Of a stretch of DNA of 64,000 bases, positions 26,517 through 35,494 are shown piece after piece. The position numbers were made by a program, and so were the translations under genes. The stretch is from IMG/VR virus record IMGVR_UViG_3300031746_002125, positions 1 to 64,000 of that record. One strand, given 5' to 3'. The notes beneath the pieces are model-generated. The model saw only the letters and a program-made list of their open reading frames with translations. It did no database searches and was not told the DNA's origin. Origin of the DNA: a virus. Every line of letters starts with the position of its first letter. Position 1 is the first letter of the stretch.

Positions 26517-27417
26517 TATCCGACTCCTCTTCTATAATATCTTCTCCGTCTAATATAAGTGGTTCGAACGATCCGTCAGACAATTCTTGCGGTTTGCGCC
26601 AATTTTCTTTTATATCATCCGACGCTATCTTTGTCAAACTTGCGTAACGGCCCTGCTTTGTTCTCTCGGCCTCGGAAGATTGGAGAATCGCAACAAGATT
26701 AAAAAACGATTCTTTTCCACCTCTTAATTCATCAATCCTGTCTTTTCTGGTTGCCGCCAAATTTGAATATATTTTATCGCGCCCCGTAACAAGTTTATCA
26801 TATCTTTCACTTACTTTTGCAAAATCGGATCTTTTCTGGTCAAGTAATCTATATTGTTGAATCCTTAATTGTTTTACATCCTTGTCTTCATCCTCTTTAA
26901 TTGGATTATTAGCAGACCATCCGGTCAATTCTGTTATTTCTTCTTGAAAAGATTTCATTAAAATAAGTTGTCTGTTTATAAGAATTCTATGTTTCAAAAA
27001 TTCATCGAGTTGAAAATATTCGCTCATTACTAAATCAGAAAATTGAACGCACAAATTACCATATTCTTCTATATACACGTCTATCTCATCATCAGTAAAT
27101 TGGCTTTTTAAAATAATATAGAGATGACTTTCTTTGAAGCGTTTTCTAAACCATTCCGCCTGTTCTGAATCTCCCAGACCTGGGGGAGGAATGGAGAATG
27201 CTTTTGTTATTTCTTTTGTAGGGGAAACGGATTCTATTTTTTTATTAATTCCAAGTTTTCTTCTAGTTCTTCTTATTGTCTCCAAATTCCACTTATAATT
27301 ATAGTGATGTAAAAGTTCTTCTTGTATTTTTTTGTCTGGAACACCATCTTTACATAACTTAATACATAATTCAAGTGCTTTCGGGTTATTACTTAGTTTT
27401 TGAAAAATTTCAGGCAT
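26509..27417 (-). CDS. Putative terminase small subunit
   Basis: 302 residues. N-terminal HTH-like region (KALELCIKLCKDGVPDKKIQEEL...LETIRRTRRKLGI) suits DNA recognition; a long central coiled coil (residues ~120-230) suits ring assembly. The gene immediately precedes the ERCC4 nuclease and TerL, the usual place. No signature proves it; it could be another packaging accessory factor. Confidence 0.6.
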   Translation of the reverse strand: MPEIFQKLSNNPKALELCIKLCKDGVPDKKIQEELLHHYNYKWNLETIRRTRRKLGINKKIESVSPTKEITKAFSIPPPGLGDSEQAEWFRKRFKESHLYIILKSQFTDDEIDVYIEEYGNLCVQFSDLVMSEYFQLDEFLKHRILINRQLILMKSFQEEITELTGWSANNPIKEDEDKDVKQLRIQQYRLLDQKRSDFAKVSERYDKLVTGRDKIYSNLAATRKDRIDELRGGKESFFNLVAILQSSEAERTKQGRYASLTKIASDDIKENWRKPQELSDGSFEPLILDGEDIIEEESDNG

Positions 27418-27952
27418 TGAGATATTCCCATAATGAACTAGTATTTTTTATTGGAAATGATAGCCGACTATTTCTTTTGTTGTTGTTCTGCTCTTTTTTA
27501 GTTCTCCATTGACAATTTTTTGGAGAATATCCTTCTTTTAATTTATAATTATCTATTCTATCTAAAGATTTTCCAATTGGTCTTTCTCCCATGTCGGAAA
27601 GAAAATTTATAAACCCATTGTTTTTTGGCAACCATCTATTGCAAACAGTAATTCCACGTCCACCATAATCTTTATAATTTGGGCATTTTGAATCTGTACA
27701 CCTTTGAACCATTTGACTCCACGAAATATGCGTAGGAGATTTAAGCCCGGTTCTTGCATGACCATGTTTTATTTTTTCTTTATATAGACACCCACAACTT
27801 CTTGTGCCTCCGTCCTTTAAATGATTGCTACTAACTATCTTTTCATTACCACAATCACACTTGCACAACCAAGTTGCGTTTCTACTAGAATCTGTTCCCA
27901 CTCTTTTTCTAGCTACTAATTTTCCGAATCTTTTCCCAGTCAAATCATTCAT
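27410..27952 (-). CDS. DLTG zinc-ribbon homing-type DNA-binding/nuclease protein
   Basis: 180 residues. N-terminal zinc ribbon (DLTGKRFGKLVARKR...WLCKCDCGN...SCGC), then the common phage block ISWSQMVQRCTD...YGGRGITVCNRW...SLDRIDN...NCQWRT. Same family as 34,824 and the C-terminal part of 31,668. Start ATGAATGA overlaps the sigma-like gene stop and its own stop overlaps the TerS candidate, a neat insertion at a junction. Confidence 0.85.
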   Translation of the reverse strand: MNDLTGKRFGKLVARKRVGTDSSRNATWLCKCDCGNEKIVSSNHLKDGGTRSCGCLYKEKIKHGHARTGLKSPTHISWSQMVQRCTDSKCPNYKDYGGRGITVCNRWLPKNNGFINFLSDMGERPIGKSLDRIDNYKLKEGYSPKNCQWRTKKEQNNNKRNSRLSFPIKNTSSLWEYLNA

Positions 27953-28487
27953 TATTGATCTCTTTTAAAATCAACGATATATAATCTCGAACCTCTTGTA
28001 ATAGACTTTTTTTAATTTTTTTGCCATCTAAAAGATCCTTAAATGGTTCGACAAGATGCGAAGGTAAATTATTAAGAATAAGTTCTTTAGTATCTTCTGC
28101 TTCAAGACTAAGAAATGGATCTGCCTCTGGAGATGACGAAGCTAAAAATTTAGTTTTATCTGAAACACGAACATTATCTATAGAGACTGCGTTCACAAGA
28201 TTAATTCGGTTTTGCGTAAGATGCTGGTTATTTATATCTGGTCTAAAATATTTATCTCTTTTAAGATTTTTAAGTCTATTTGTAACATGAGAATTGAGAT
28301 AGTGTTCCAGTTCTCCGCATTCGGGTCTGTATCTAGAAAGTGCGTCTAAACATAAAACCCATATTTCTTGATATATGTCTGAAGGATCAAAATATGCAAA
28401 TTTATGTTTTTGTTTTCTGGATTTCGCTATTTTATTTATTATCGGTTGGGCTTTTGTTAACAATTCTTGTGATATTTTCGTCTTCAT
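27945..28487 (-). CDS. Sigma-70-like factor (region 2) for phage transcription
   Basis: 180 residues. Residues ~30-80 match sigma region 2: DPSDIYQEIWVLCLDALSRY, then a Gly-Glu-Leu..YLNSHVTNRLKNLKRD helix pair. The C-terminus is shorter than a usual region 4 (IKKSLLQEVRDYISLIL). Being the second gene of the leftward late operon, it could direct late transcription. Recognition is by pattern; region 4 is doubtful. Confidence 0.7.
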   Translation of the reverse strand: MKTKISQELLTKAQPIINKIAKSRKQKHKFAYFDPSDIYQEIWVLCLDALSRYRPECGELEHYLNSHVTNRLKNLKRDKYFRPDINNQHLTQNRINLVNAVSIDNVRVSDKTKFLASSSPEADPFLSLEAEDTKELILNNLPSHLVEPFKDLLDGKKIKKSLLQEVRDYISLILKEINNE

Positions 28488-28623
28488 CTTTTTTTAGCGC
28501 CTTGTCCTCAAACACCTCTTCAATATTAAAATTTTTGTCATCCTCTTGTTTTAAATCATCCAATACCTTGGCGCTTGCTGATTGCGTTTCTTTTACAGTT
28601 AGATTGCATTTCAATTTGGTCAT
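28432..28623 (-). CDS. Small acidic protein at the head of the leftward operon (63 aa)
   Basis: Highly charged peptide (LDDLKQEDDKNFNIEEVFED..) overlapping the sigma-like gene by 56 bases in another frame. The ATG follows TATAAC by five bases (GTATAACTTTATATG), the same spacing as the leaderless homing genes. Perhaps a partner or anti-factor of the sigma-like protein; function unknown. Confidence 0.55.
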   Translation of the reverse strand: MTKLKCNLTVKETQSASAKVLDDLKQEDDKNFNIEEVFEDKALKKDEDENITRIVNKSPTDNK

Positions 28624-28781
28624 ATAAAGTTATACACCAAGATAGTCCTATAATATAGTAGTTCATTTCTATAATTTTGTTTCATAAAAATTCGAGAATT
28701 GCGTATAATGCAAAGGAATAATGTATGTAAACAGGAAAGTTAAAGATATGCTTTATTATTTGTTCTTATTAAGAAATACTT
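28624..28781. promoter_or_regulatory. Divergent promoter region between leftward and rightward operons
   Basis: Contains TATAAC next to the leftward start and, rightward, TTGCGTATAATG at about 28,701-28,711 upstream of AAAGGA. Other AT-rich TATAAT-like boxes are present at 28,650 and 28,670. The direction of transcription changes here. Confidence 0.55.
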
Positions 28782-28798
28782 ATGAATCCTATTTTTGA
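28721..28798 (+). CDS. Possible 25-residue leader peptide
   Basis: ATG after AAAGGAATA encodes MYVNRKVKDMLYYLFLLRNTY..., stopping inside the start of the 28,782 gene. Size and coupling suggest a leader peptide, but it may be chance. Confidence 0.3.
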   Translation: MYVNRKVKDMLYYLFLLRNTYESYF

Positions 28799-29180
28799 AC
28801 TTATTTTAGTCAAGAATACTTTACCGTACCTTTTTCCATACTCTATAATAGCAAAGACTATAACAGGGAATAATGGTCTTTATGTAGAACGATCACGAAT
28901 TATTGGAAATTATAAAAATCAAGTAATAGCTGAAAAGGCCAAGAAAAATTTCGAACACCTTTTAATAAACGAAATTTTGCCTCCAGAATTCGAAGATTAT
29001 AAACAGTGGCAAAATTGTAAAAGAACTCCTTATGATAGTTTTTCGGACAATTTATCGCACATTAAACATCCAGAATGGTATAATCCAATAAAAGCCCTAG
29101 AAAAAAGAATGAAAAGTGGTAAAGAGGGGGATTTGCCACCAAAATTACCGCCATCAAAAAAAAGAAAGATTATATTATAA
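28782..29180 (+). CDS. Hypothetical protein, first gene of rightward operon (132 aa)
   Basis: Starts MNPIFELILVKNTLPYLFPY. No known motif; the C-terminus is basic and Pro-rich (PPKLPPSKKRKIIL). Its stop lies two bases before the methyltransferase-like ATG, so the two are probably co-translated and may act together. Confidence 0.65.
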   Translation: MNPIFELILVKNTLPYLFPYSIIAKTITGNNGLYVERSRIIGNYKNQVIAEKAKKNFEHLLINEILPPEFEDYKQWQNCKRTPYDSFSDNLSHIKHPEWYNPIKALEKRMKSGKEGDLPPKLPPSKKRKIIL

Positions 29181-29181
29181 A

Positions 29182-29880
29182 ATGATAAATTTAATTTGTG
29201 GAAAATTTGAAGAAATAGAAATTAAAGATAAAATCAATTTGTCTTTCCATGATTTTCCCGATAATGAAAAAGTTAAATATGAAAATTATGACGACAATTT
29301 AAAAATTGATGATTATATTAATTTATTAAATACATGGATAAAAAAAGCTTGTTTAATTACTTCTGGACCCGTATTCATAAGTTTTTCACAAAAATATACA
29401 TATTTTATAGAACAAATAATTGTTAATAATAATATTTCATTAATACAAAGAATTTACTGGCACTTCACCTTCGGCCAAGCTAATAAAAGACGCTATACAC
29501 CAAGTTTACGTCCGATATACTGGCTTAACTCCAATATAATTTATGAAGATAAAATAAAAATTGCCTCTATGCGTATAATCAAATATAAAGATAAGAGGGC
29601 TAATCCTTTAGGAAAGCTTCCAGATAATATGTGGGAATTCCCAAGAGTGTGCGGGACTTTTAAACAGAAAAGAAAGTGGCATAAAAATCAATTCCCAGAA
29701 GAATTAATGGAAAGAATAATATTGGGGCATAGTAAAGAAAATGAAGTCGTATGTGACGGCTTTGTTGGGAGCGGAACCACGGCAATAGTTTGTAAAAGAT
29801 TAAATAGGAACTGTATAGGAATAGACTGTAGCCAATTCTACTTAGATAAAGTAAAAGAAGAATTACAAAAAATAAAATAA
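29182..29880 (+). CDS. DNA methyltransferase-like protein (beta-class order)
   Basis: Start at ATG 29182 (MINLICGKFEEIEIKD), 232 residues. The C-terminal motif I is clear: CDGFVGSGTTAIVCKRLNRN, then CIGIDCSQFYLDKVKEEL. The motif IV position, normally DPPY, reads FHDFPDNEKVKY, followed by the expected YDDNLKIDDYINLL helix. So the fold is that of N6A/N4C methyltransferases, but the catalytic motif is altered; it may be inactive or work on an unusual substrate. Confidence 0.75.
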   Translation: MINLICGKFEEIEIKDKINLSFHDFPDNEKVKYENYDDNLKIDDYINLLNTWIKKACLITSGPVFISFSQKYTYFIEQIIVNNNISLIQRIYWHFTFGQANKRRYTPSLRPIYWLNSNIIYEDKIKIASMRIIKYKDKRANPLGKLPDNMWEFPRVCGTFKQKRKWHKNQFPEELMERIILGHSKENEVVCDGFVGSGTTAIVCKRLNRNCIGIDCSQFYLDKVKEELQKIK

Positions 29881-29895
29881 AAGAAATATTAATTT

Positions 29896-30413
29896 ATGGG
29901 TACATATAAAAATACTCAAATTGAATCTCGGCATTTAATAGAATATAAAAATAAGTTCTGGTCAAAGGTTAATAAAAAAACAGAAAAAGATTGTTGGGAA
30001 TGGATAAGCTGGAAGACTAGGGGAAAATGGAGATATGGAATATTTCAAATACATACAAAAAATCAAAAAATGCAAATTAGGGCACATCGTGCTTCTTGGT
30101 ATTATTTTTATGGAGTTCTTCCTTCTTCGGATATATTTGTGTGTCATAGTTGCGATAACCCATCTTGTGTGAATCCATCACATTTATTTTTAGGAACGCC
30201 CAAAGATAATACACAGGATATGGTAAATAAAAAACGAAGTCCTCTTGGCATTAAAAACGGTAAAACTAAACTAAACGAATTACAAATTAAAATAATAAAA
30301 TATTTATTAAAAGATGGATATTTGACACAAAGAGAAATTGGAGAAATATTTGATGTATCTCAAAGTACAATCTGGCAAATAGCTAATCGTGTAACATGGA
30401 AGGATGTAGAATA
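29896..30413 (+). CDS. HNH homing endonuclease (CWEW type)
   Basis: 172 residues. DCWEWISWKTRGKWRYG, AHRASWYYFYG, FVCHSCDNPSCVNPSHLF and GTPKDNTQDM form the common phage HNH core. C-terminal HTH (TKLNELQIKIIKYLLKDGYL) as in the NUMOD4 group. Its stop TAA shares a base with the next ATG (TAATG). No promoter box was found directly before it; expression probably comes from the operon. Confidence 0.9.
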
Positions 30414-30785
30414 ATGGATAAAAAAACTTTTGAAATAATTGAAAAACTCCTTGAGCAATGGCAAAAATTATTAAAGTTAAATGCTAGGGCTTCGCTTGAG
30501 AAAGCATCCTTATTAAAAGGTGGTCTTAAAAAGAGAGTAAAATTAGAGGGTAAAGCTATTACTTTTGATTACAACACAACAAAAATACAAACCCAAATTC
30601 AAAAACAATTAATAGAACTATTACCAGAACATGAAATTTTAATTTTAAGCGAACCAACTGAAATTTTAGACTTTGACTGGAAGGTAGAAGACTATCTTGA
30701 ATTATACGCGAACCATTATAATCTCGTTGTTGTAAAGTTATTAGAGACAGTAGAAAGATTAAAATGTCAATTAAACAATGTTTAA
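30414..30785 (+). CDS. Hypothetical helical protein (123 aa)
   Basis: MDKKTFEIIEKLLEQWQKLL onward; mainly helices with KIQTQIQKQLIELLPEHEILIL. Couples to the HNH gene before it (TAATG) and overlaps the zinc-ribbon gene after it. Not recognised. Confidence 0.65.
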   Translation: MDKKTFEIIEKLLEQWQKLLKLNARASLEKASLLKGGLKKRVKLEGKAITFDYNTTKIQTQIQKQLIELLPEHEILILSEPTEILDFDWKVEDYLELYANHYNLVVVKLLETVERLKCQLNNV

Positions 30786-31012
30786 AGTTAAAATGTGCAA
30801 TTTGTGGAGATCAAATAAAAAAAGAAAAGATAACTCTATTTAAAAAAATAAATATTTGCAAAAATTGCGTTTATAGAATATTGACATTGTATGTTCATTT
30901 GAATCCAATAAATTTATTATGTCCTTTTTGTAATGGTAAAAAGAAAAAAACAAAATGTAGTTATTGTGATATATCCAAAAAAATGGAATTGTTTAAATAT
31001 GAAAATATATAG
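30764..31012 (+). CDS. Small zinc-ribbon protein (82 aa)
   Basis: Four Cys pairs: CAICG, CKNC, CPFCNG and CSYC, two zinc-ribbon units separated by a hydrophobic helix. Basic overall. Probably binds nucleic acid or a partner protein; function unknown. Precedes the ClpP-like gene by eight bases. Confidence 0.7.
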   Translation: MSIKQCLKLKCAICGDQIKKEKITLFKKINICKNCVYRILTLYVHLNPINLLCPFCNGKKKKTKCSYCDISKKMELFKYENI

Positions 31013-31020
31013 GAAATAAA

Positions 31021-31638
31021 ATGCCAAGATATTCTAAAGAAAGTATTGATCATTTTTTCGATTATGGTTTATTTCCATCCAAGAGAATAATGTACATTGG
31101 ATCGGCAAAAGAAGATTTAGATGGATCCGAATCTGGCATAGACTATTTAATGACAGAAAAAACTATAAAAGGTGTAACATATCTTAATACAGTATCAGAA
31201 AAACCAATAATTATAATAATGGATAGTCCTGGCGGGGACTGGTATCACAGTCTTGCAATATACGATATAATAAAATCAACCAGGTGCCACATAACAATAA
31301 TTGCCGTGGGATATTGTTGTAGTGCTGGATCTGTTGTTTTGCAGGCCGCTGATTTACGAGTAATATCCCCTAGCTGTATGTTCTTAATACATGACGGAAC
31401 AACAGAATTATCAGACCATACCAGAAATGTAGAATCGCAAGCACAACAATCTAAATTGGACAGAAAGAGGATGTACGAGATATATGAGGGAAAAATGAAA
31501 GAAAAAAATCCCAAGATAACAATTAAACAAATTGAAAAGTTGTGTACAATCGACAAAATATATTCCCCCCAAGAAGCAATAGATGTTGGTTTGGCCGACG
31601 AACTTTTGGGAGATATTAATCTTTATATAAAGGAATAA
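31021..31638 (+). CDS. ClpP-like serine protease
   Basis: 205 residues, normal ClpP length. MDSPGG (oxyanion strand) near residue 68, catalytic Ser101 in GYCCSAGSVV, His124 in CMFLIHDG, and the LADELLG C-terminus. Phages use such proteins for head maturation or host control; here it lies away from the head genes in the rightward operon, suggesting host protein turnover or a partner to a host Clp ATPase. Fold assignment is secure, role is inferred. Confidence 0.88.
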   Translation: MPRYSKESIDHFFDYGLFPSKRIMYIGSAKEDLDGSESGIDYLMTEKTIKGVTYLNTVSEKPIIIIMDSPGGDWYHSLAIYDIIKSTRCHITIIAVGYCCSAGSVVLQAADLRVISPSCMFLIHDGTTELSDHTRNVESQAQQSKLDRKRMYEIYEGKMKEKNPKITIKQIEKLCTIDKIYSPQEAIDVGLADELLGDINLYIKE

Positions 31639-31667
31639 TTAAGTGGAACATATTAATTCAATCAGTT

Positions 31668-32624
31668 GTGATAAATAAAAATATGAACGCGACTGATACG
31701 TATGATATTTATAAAATAATATGTCTCATAAATAATAAATTTTATATAGGAAGTAGTATAAATATAAATAAAAGATTAAAAGCACATGTGAATTTATTAA
31801 AACGCAATAAACATCCAAATAAACGACTACAAAATGCTTGGGACGAATGTGGCGAGAAAAATTTTAAATTTGAGATTATTGAAACTGTCTATGACATAAA
31901 TCAATTGTTGATAAGAGAAAAATGGTGGATTGACACTACCAATTGCTGTAATAGAAAGATAGGATTTAATATTTCTCATGATCCTCATAAAATCAATAAT
32001 GGAAGATTTATTGATTTAACTGGACAGAAATTTGGGGAACTGACTGTTGATAAATATATGGGACAAAGCAAATGGTTGTGTAGGTGCGATTGTGGTAAAG
32101 AAAAGATAGTTCTTTGCTGTAATTTAAGAAATGGTAATACTAAAAGTTGCGGGTGTAAAGAAGGAAATTTAAAACATGGCCATAGTCAAACAAAGATTTA
32201 TAATATATGGAGAGACATGAATCAGAGATGTAATAATAAAAATAATAAAGGTTATAAAAATTATGGGAAAAGAAAGATTAAGGTATGTTATAGGTGGTCT
32301 AATAAAAATCCCAGAGGATTTGAAAATTTTTATAAAGATGTTGGCGATCCACCAAAAGGAAAATCAATAAATAGAATAAATAATAGTGTAGGGTATTTCT
32401 CAAGTAATTGGCGATGGGCAACAAGTGCTCAGATAAATAGAAACATGAGAAGCAATAGAAATTATTTTTTAAACAATAAAAAACAGTGTCTAGTAGATAT
32501 AGCAAAGGAATACGATATTCATATAAATACATTAAGGCATAGATTAGATAAACTTGGCTTATCTATAGAAGAAGCAATAACAAGACCAATAGACAAAAGA
32601 TATTCTCACGGGAAAAGGGGGTGA
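31668..32624 (+). CDS. GIY-YIG nuclease fused to DLTG zinc-ribbon module
   Basis: GTG start at 31668, with an alternative ATG at 31683. Residues ~8-95 are GIY-YIG (DIYKIICLINNKFYIGSS, NKRLKAHV, KNFKFEIIE...LLIREKWWI). Residues ~115-165 are the zinc ribbon (DLTGQKFGEL...WLCRCDCGK...KSCGC), followed by the YGKRKIKVCYRW block and a NUMOD1-like end (QCLVDIAKEYDIHINTLRHR). The downstream parts match 27,410 and 34,824, which lack the GIY-YIG domain. Confidence 0.9.
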   Translation: MINKNMNATDTYDIYKIICLINNKFYIGSSININKRLKAHVNLLKRNKHPNKRLQNAWDECGEKNFKFEIIETVYDINQLLIREKWWIDTTNCCNRKIGFNISHDPHKINNGRFIDLTGQKFGELTVDKYMGQSKWLCRCDCGKEKIVLCCNLRNGNTKSCGCKEGNLKHGHSQTKIYNIWRDMNQRCNNKNNKGYKNYGKRKIKVCYRWSNKNPRGFENFYKDVGDPPKGKSINRINNSVGYFSSNWRWATSAQINRNMRSNRNYFLNNKKQCLVDIAKEYDIHINTLRHRLDKLGLSIEEAITRPIDKRYSHGKRG

Positions 32625-32627
32625 CTG

Positions 32628-33161
32628 GTGGATTTTAAGACTTTTCAGGAAGAATCTCGAAGGACGGCAACTTATCCTGGTTTAAATGAGTCTATTGAAT
32701 ATCCATTGATGGGGTTAATTGGGGAAATGGGTGAGCTTTCTGAGAAATTTAAAAAAGTTTTGCGTGACAACAATGGTGCGATGTCTCAAGATAGAATTGA
32801 TGGAATAATTGGTGAATTGGGCGACCTTTGTTGGTATCTGTTCCAAATATATTCTGAATTAAAGATTGATCTTCAAAATAATTATACAGAGATGTCCATT
32901 GATAAAAATAAATTAAATTCTACACTAAGTGTTCTTGTGGCCATAAATTGCTGCGTGTCAGATATAGCCATATATTGTTTGTCTAGCAATAAAACATTAA
33001 TTGGTGAATTAACAAATAATGCAAATACTTTAATTTCTCTTATAAAAGAAGTATGTAGGTTATGTAATGTATCAATAGAAGAAGTTATGGATTATAATAT
33101 TAAAAAATTACAGGATAGATTAAAAAGAGGAGTAATAAAAGGGGATGGGGATAAAAGGTAG
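32628..33161 (+). CDS. MazG-like nucleotide pyrophosphohydrolase
   Basis: GTG start after AAAGGGGG. Residues ~28-75 have the MazG metal-binding pattern: GLIGEMGELSEKFKK and IIGELGDLCWYLFQ (ExxE...ExxD). Such phage enzymes hydrolyse NTPs or (p)ppGpp and can keep the host active. The C-terminal half repeats a MazG-like helix set (LIKEVCRLCNVSIEEVM). Stop overlaps the next GTG. Confidence 0.82.
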   Translation: MDFKTFQEESRRTATYPGLNESIEYPLMGLIGEMGELSEKFKKVLRDNNGAMSQDRIDGIIGELGDLCWYLFQIYSELKIDLQNNYTEMSIDKNKLNSTLSVLVAINCCVSDIAIYCLSSNKTLIGELTNNANTLISLIKEVCRLCNVSIEEVMDYNIKKLQDRLKRGVIKGDGDKR

Positions 33162-33658
33162 TGTGGAGAGATATAATAAATTTTAAAAATAAGTACGAGA
33201 TATCTAATGCGGGCGAAATTCGTAATAAAAATACTGGAAGAATTTTATGCCCAAGCAAAGACGGTAGTGGATATTTAAGAATTGGTTTGTGTAAAAACGG
33301 AAAGATGAAATCCTTTTCGGTTCATAGGTTGGTTTTGGAATCATTTATCGGTCCTTGTCCACCGGGAATGGAATCTTGCCATAACGATGGAAATATATAC
33401 AATAATGATGTAAATAATTTAAGGTTCGATACTCATCAAAATAATAATAGAGACAAAATCAAACATAATACAATTTTTAGACCAAAGGGATCTAGACATC
33501 CTCGTTCAAAATTAAATGAGTTACAGGTTAGAATAATAAAATATTTACTTAAAGATAATAAATTAACATTAATGGAAATAAGTAGAATATTCTTTGTTTC
33601 TAAAAGAACTATTGAACATATTAAATATGGAACAGCATGGAAACATGTAGGAATATAG
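33161..33658 (+). CDS. HNH homing endonuclease (NUMOD4-HNH-HTH)
   Basis: GTG start at 33161. WRDIINFKNKYEISNAGEI, SVHRLVLESFIGPCPPGMESCHNDGN (split here for length) and the DTHQNNNRDK end of the HNH core; C-terminal HTH with SKLNELQVRIIKYLLKDNKL. It overlaps both neighbours by one base, in the same reading direction as the operon. Confidence 0.92.
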   Translation: MWRDIINFKNKYEISNAGEIRNKNTGRILCPSKDGSGYLRIGLCKNGKMKSFSVHRLVLESFIGPCPPGMESCHNDGNIYNNDVNNLRFDTHQNNNRDKIKHNTIFRPKGSRHPRSKLNELQVRIIKYLLKDNKLTLMEISRIFFVSKRTIEHIKYGTAWKHVGI

Positions 33659-33948
33659 TGTATAAACAAAATATGGGAACAGAAATAGAAAATGAAAAAT
33701 CTTATCCGGAATTGATTCGTACATTCTTAAATTATTTCTGGGTATCTCTTCCAAAAGAGTGGGTCGTCGAAACTAAATTTGAAGGATACTTTTTAAATGT
33801 CAAAATTGTCTCCGACAAAGTTGTTGCCGGAAAACAATTTTATTTAAGACGACGATACTCACACGATATAATGAAAAAGTTTCAAGATACCGTAGACGAT
33901 CTGGCTTGCGACTGTGCGCAAGAAGTGATTTCCGCAATGAAAAAATAG
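33658..33948 (+). CDS. Hypothetical protein (96 aa)
   Basis: GTG at 33658 overlapping the HNH stop; ATG at 33673 (MGTEIENEKSYPE) is an alternative. Aromatic N-half (LIRTFLNYFWVSLPKEW) and acidic C-helix (FQDTVDDLACDCAQEVISAM). Not recognised; separated from the next ATG by one base. Confidence 0.6.
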   Translation: MYKQNMGTEIENEKSYPELIRTFLNYFWVSLPKEWVVETKFEGYFLNVKIVSDKVVAGKQFYLRRRYSHDIMKKFQDTVDDLACDCAQEVISAMKK

Positions 33949-33949
33949 T

Positions 33950-34267
33950 ATGAACAAGCAACTAGTGAAACTTTTATTGTTTAAATGGAAGCAACTTGTT
34001 CCATATGCCTCAATACAAAGAACATTTATAGAGAATATTAAAATAAATTCGGAAACATCGTCGCCATTTGATATGCGTTGTTTTGATCCCTTGTTAGAAA
34101 TTAGTGTTTTACAAGATAAAATTATAGAACAATGTCCAAAATTTTTATGGATTAAAACCGAATGTGATCTACCACAAAACCTATGCGACGACGATTGGAC
34201 AGAAATATATGCAAGATTCAATTATATGCTAATAGAAAAGGTTAAAAAAATTGTGTATAAACATTGA
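33950..34267 (+). CDS. Hypothetical protein (105 aa)
   Basis: MNKQLVKLLLFKWKQLVPYA onward; mixed composition with LPQNLCDDDWTEIYARFNY (first 19 residues). No family recognised. Same operon as the ClpP and YiiX-like genes. Confidence 0.6.
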   Translation: MNKQLVKLLLFKWKQLVPYASIQRTFIENIKINSETSSPFDMRCFDPLLEISVLQDKIIEQCPKFLWIKTECDLPQNLCDDDWTEIYARFNYMLIEKVKKIVYKH

Positions 34268-34286
34268 TAGGGATTAGTGATGATAT

Positions 34287-34874
34287 TTGAGAACATTTCT
34301 ATACCACCTGTGGTCTAAATTTATAACCTTTATAGGCGATATAAAATTCTTTGGATGGAAACAACCATTCTGGTTCGTTTTTAACGCTTCGGGGTATAAA
34401 TTAAAAGGAGAACATTATAGAGAAGTAATCAAATTAATCAAGGACGGTGATATTCTATTATCTAGATCGTTACAATATATAGATACATATCTTATCCCTG
34501 GTTATTGGACTCACGCCGGGCTGTTCTACGGAGGAGACAAAAAACAAGTAATTCACGCAATAAGTGATGGAGTTCTAGTAGAGGATATAATTAATTTTAT
34601 GAGAACGGACGAATTATTGATATTAAGGGCTCCACAAGAGCATGTTGAAAGAGCATTGGCCTTAGCCAAATCGGTGGTTGGAAAAGAATACGATTTTATT
34701 TTTGACTTTAATAATTCTAATAGGTTTAGTTGTTCCGAACTTATTTATTTCTGCTACCCCAAATTAATAAAACCGCGAAAAAAATTCGGAAAAACAATAG
34801 TGGTTGCAGACGACATATTGTATTCAAGAAATTTTGATATTATTTGGGATTCTAGATTTAATGGGGGTCAATAG
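34287..34874 (+). CDS. YiiX/YebB-like NlpC/P60 superfamily hydrolase
   Basis: TTG start. 195 residues. The permuted papain-like signature is visible: DGDILLSRS near 53, His76 in [11 protein letters not shown], and Cys149 in [12 protein letters not shown]. These proteins cleave peptide or lipid-linked amide bonds; for a phage, wall degradation or remodelling is a plausible role. Its 3' end faces and overlaps the 34,824 homing gene on the opposite strand by 51 bases. Confidence 0.78.
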   Translation: MRTFLYHLWSKFITFIGDIKFFGWKQPFWFVFNASGYKLKGEHYREVIKLIKDGDILLSRSLQYIDTYLIPGYWTHAGLFYGGDKKQVIHAISDGVLVEDIINFMRTDELLILRAPQEHVERALALAKSVVGKEYDFIFDFNNSNRFSCSELIYFCYPKLIKPRKKFGKTIVVADDILYSRNFDIIWDSRFNGGQ

Positions 34875-35486
34875 CGCCTTTTCTATTGACCACCCAAGTA
34901 TATCAATCCTACTTGCCAAAGTTCCTGTGGGGAGGCCATGTTCTTCTTCAAAGGCCGACCTGCATTGTGTTTTGTCATTAAATGTTTCTAAACGATTACT
35001 TCGTTGATTTCTAGCCTGCTCTTTTCTTGTAGCCCAGCGGCAATTTTCTTTGCAATAATCTCCATTATTATCTATTCTATCAAGGGACATTCCTTCTGGT
35101 GGGTCTCCCATATCTGTGTAAAAGTTTGCAAATCCATTCTTTGTATTAGACCATCGCTCACAAACCTTAATACCTCTTGCTCCCCAAGATTTCTTTCTAG
35201 GATTTTTACATCTGTTCTTCATTCCTGACCATACTCTATATGCTCTTGATATTTTATAGTCTATTGTGTGTCCGTGTTTTAAGTTGTTTGTTTTATATTT
35301 CTCTATTCTTAAGCACCCACAGCTTTTGGTTGTTCCTCTTTTTAAATCGACTCCAGTTGCAGAAGTTTCTTTACCACAATCACATTTACACAACCAAATA
35401 ACATCCCTGCTTTTACTTCGTCCATTTTGCTTAAGAACAACTAGCCGAGTAAATCTCTGTCCTGTCAAATCAATTATTTTTCTCAT
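34824..35486 (-). CDS. DLTG zinc-ribbon homing-type protein
   Basis: 220 residues. [38 protein letters not shown], then [41 protein letters not shown] and a C-terminal NUMOD1-like end ([20 protein letters not shown]). A longer relative of 27,410. It is convergent with the YiiX-like gene and overlaps its end. Confidence 0.85.
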   Translation of the reverse strand: MRKIIDLTGQRFTRLVVLKQNGRSKSRDVIWLCKCDCGKETSATGVDLKRGTTKSCGCLRIEKYKTNNLKHGHTIDYKISRAYRVWSGMKNRCKNPRKKSWGARGIKVCERWSNTKNGFANFYTDMGDPPEGMSLDRIDNNGDYCKENCRWATRKEQARNQRSNRLETFNDKTQCRSAFEEEHGLPTGTLASRIDILGWSIEKALLTPIKSRIPNNIKIS

Positions 35487-35494
35487 TATAAACC

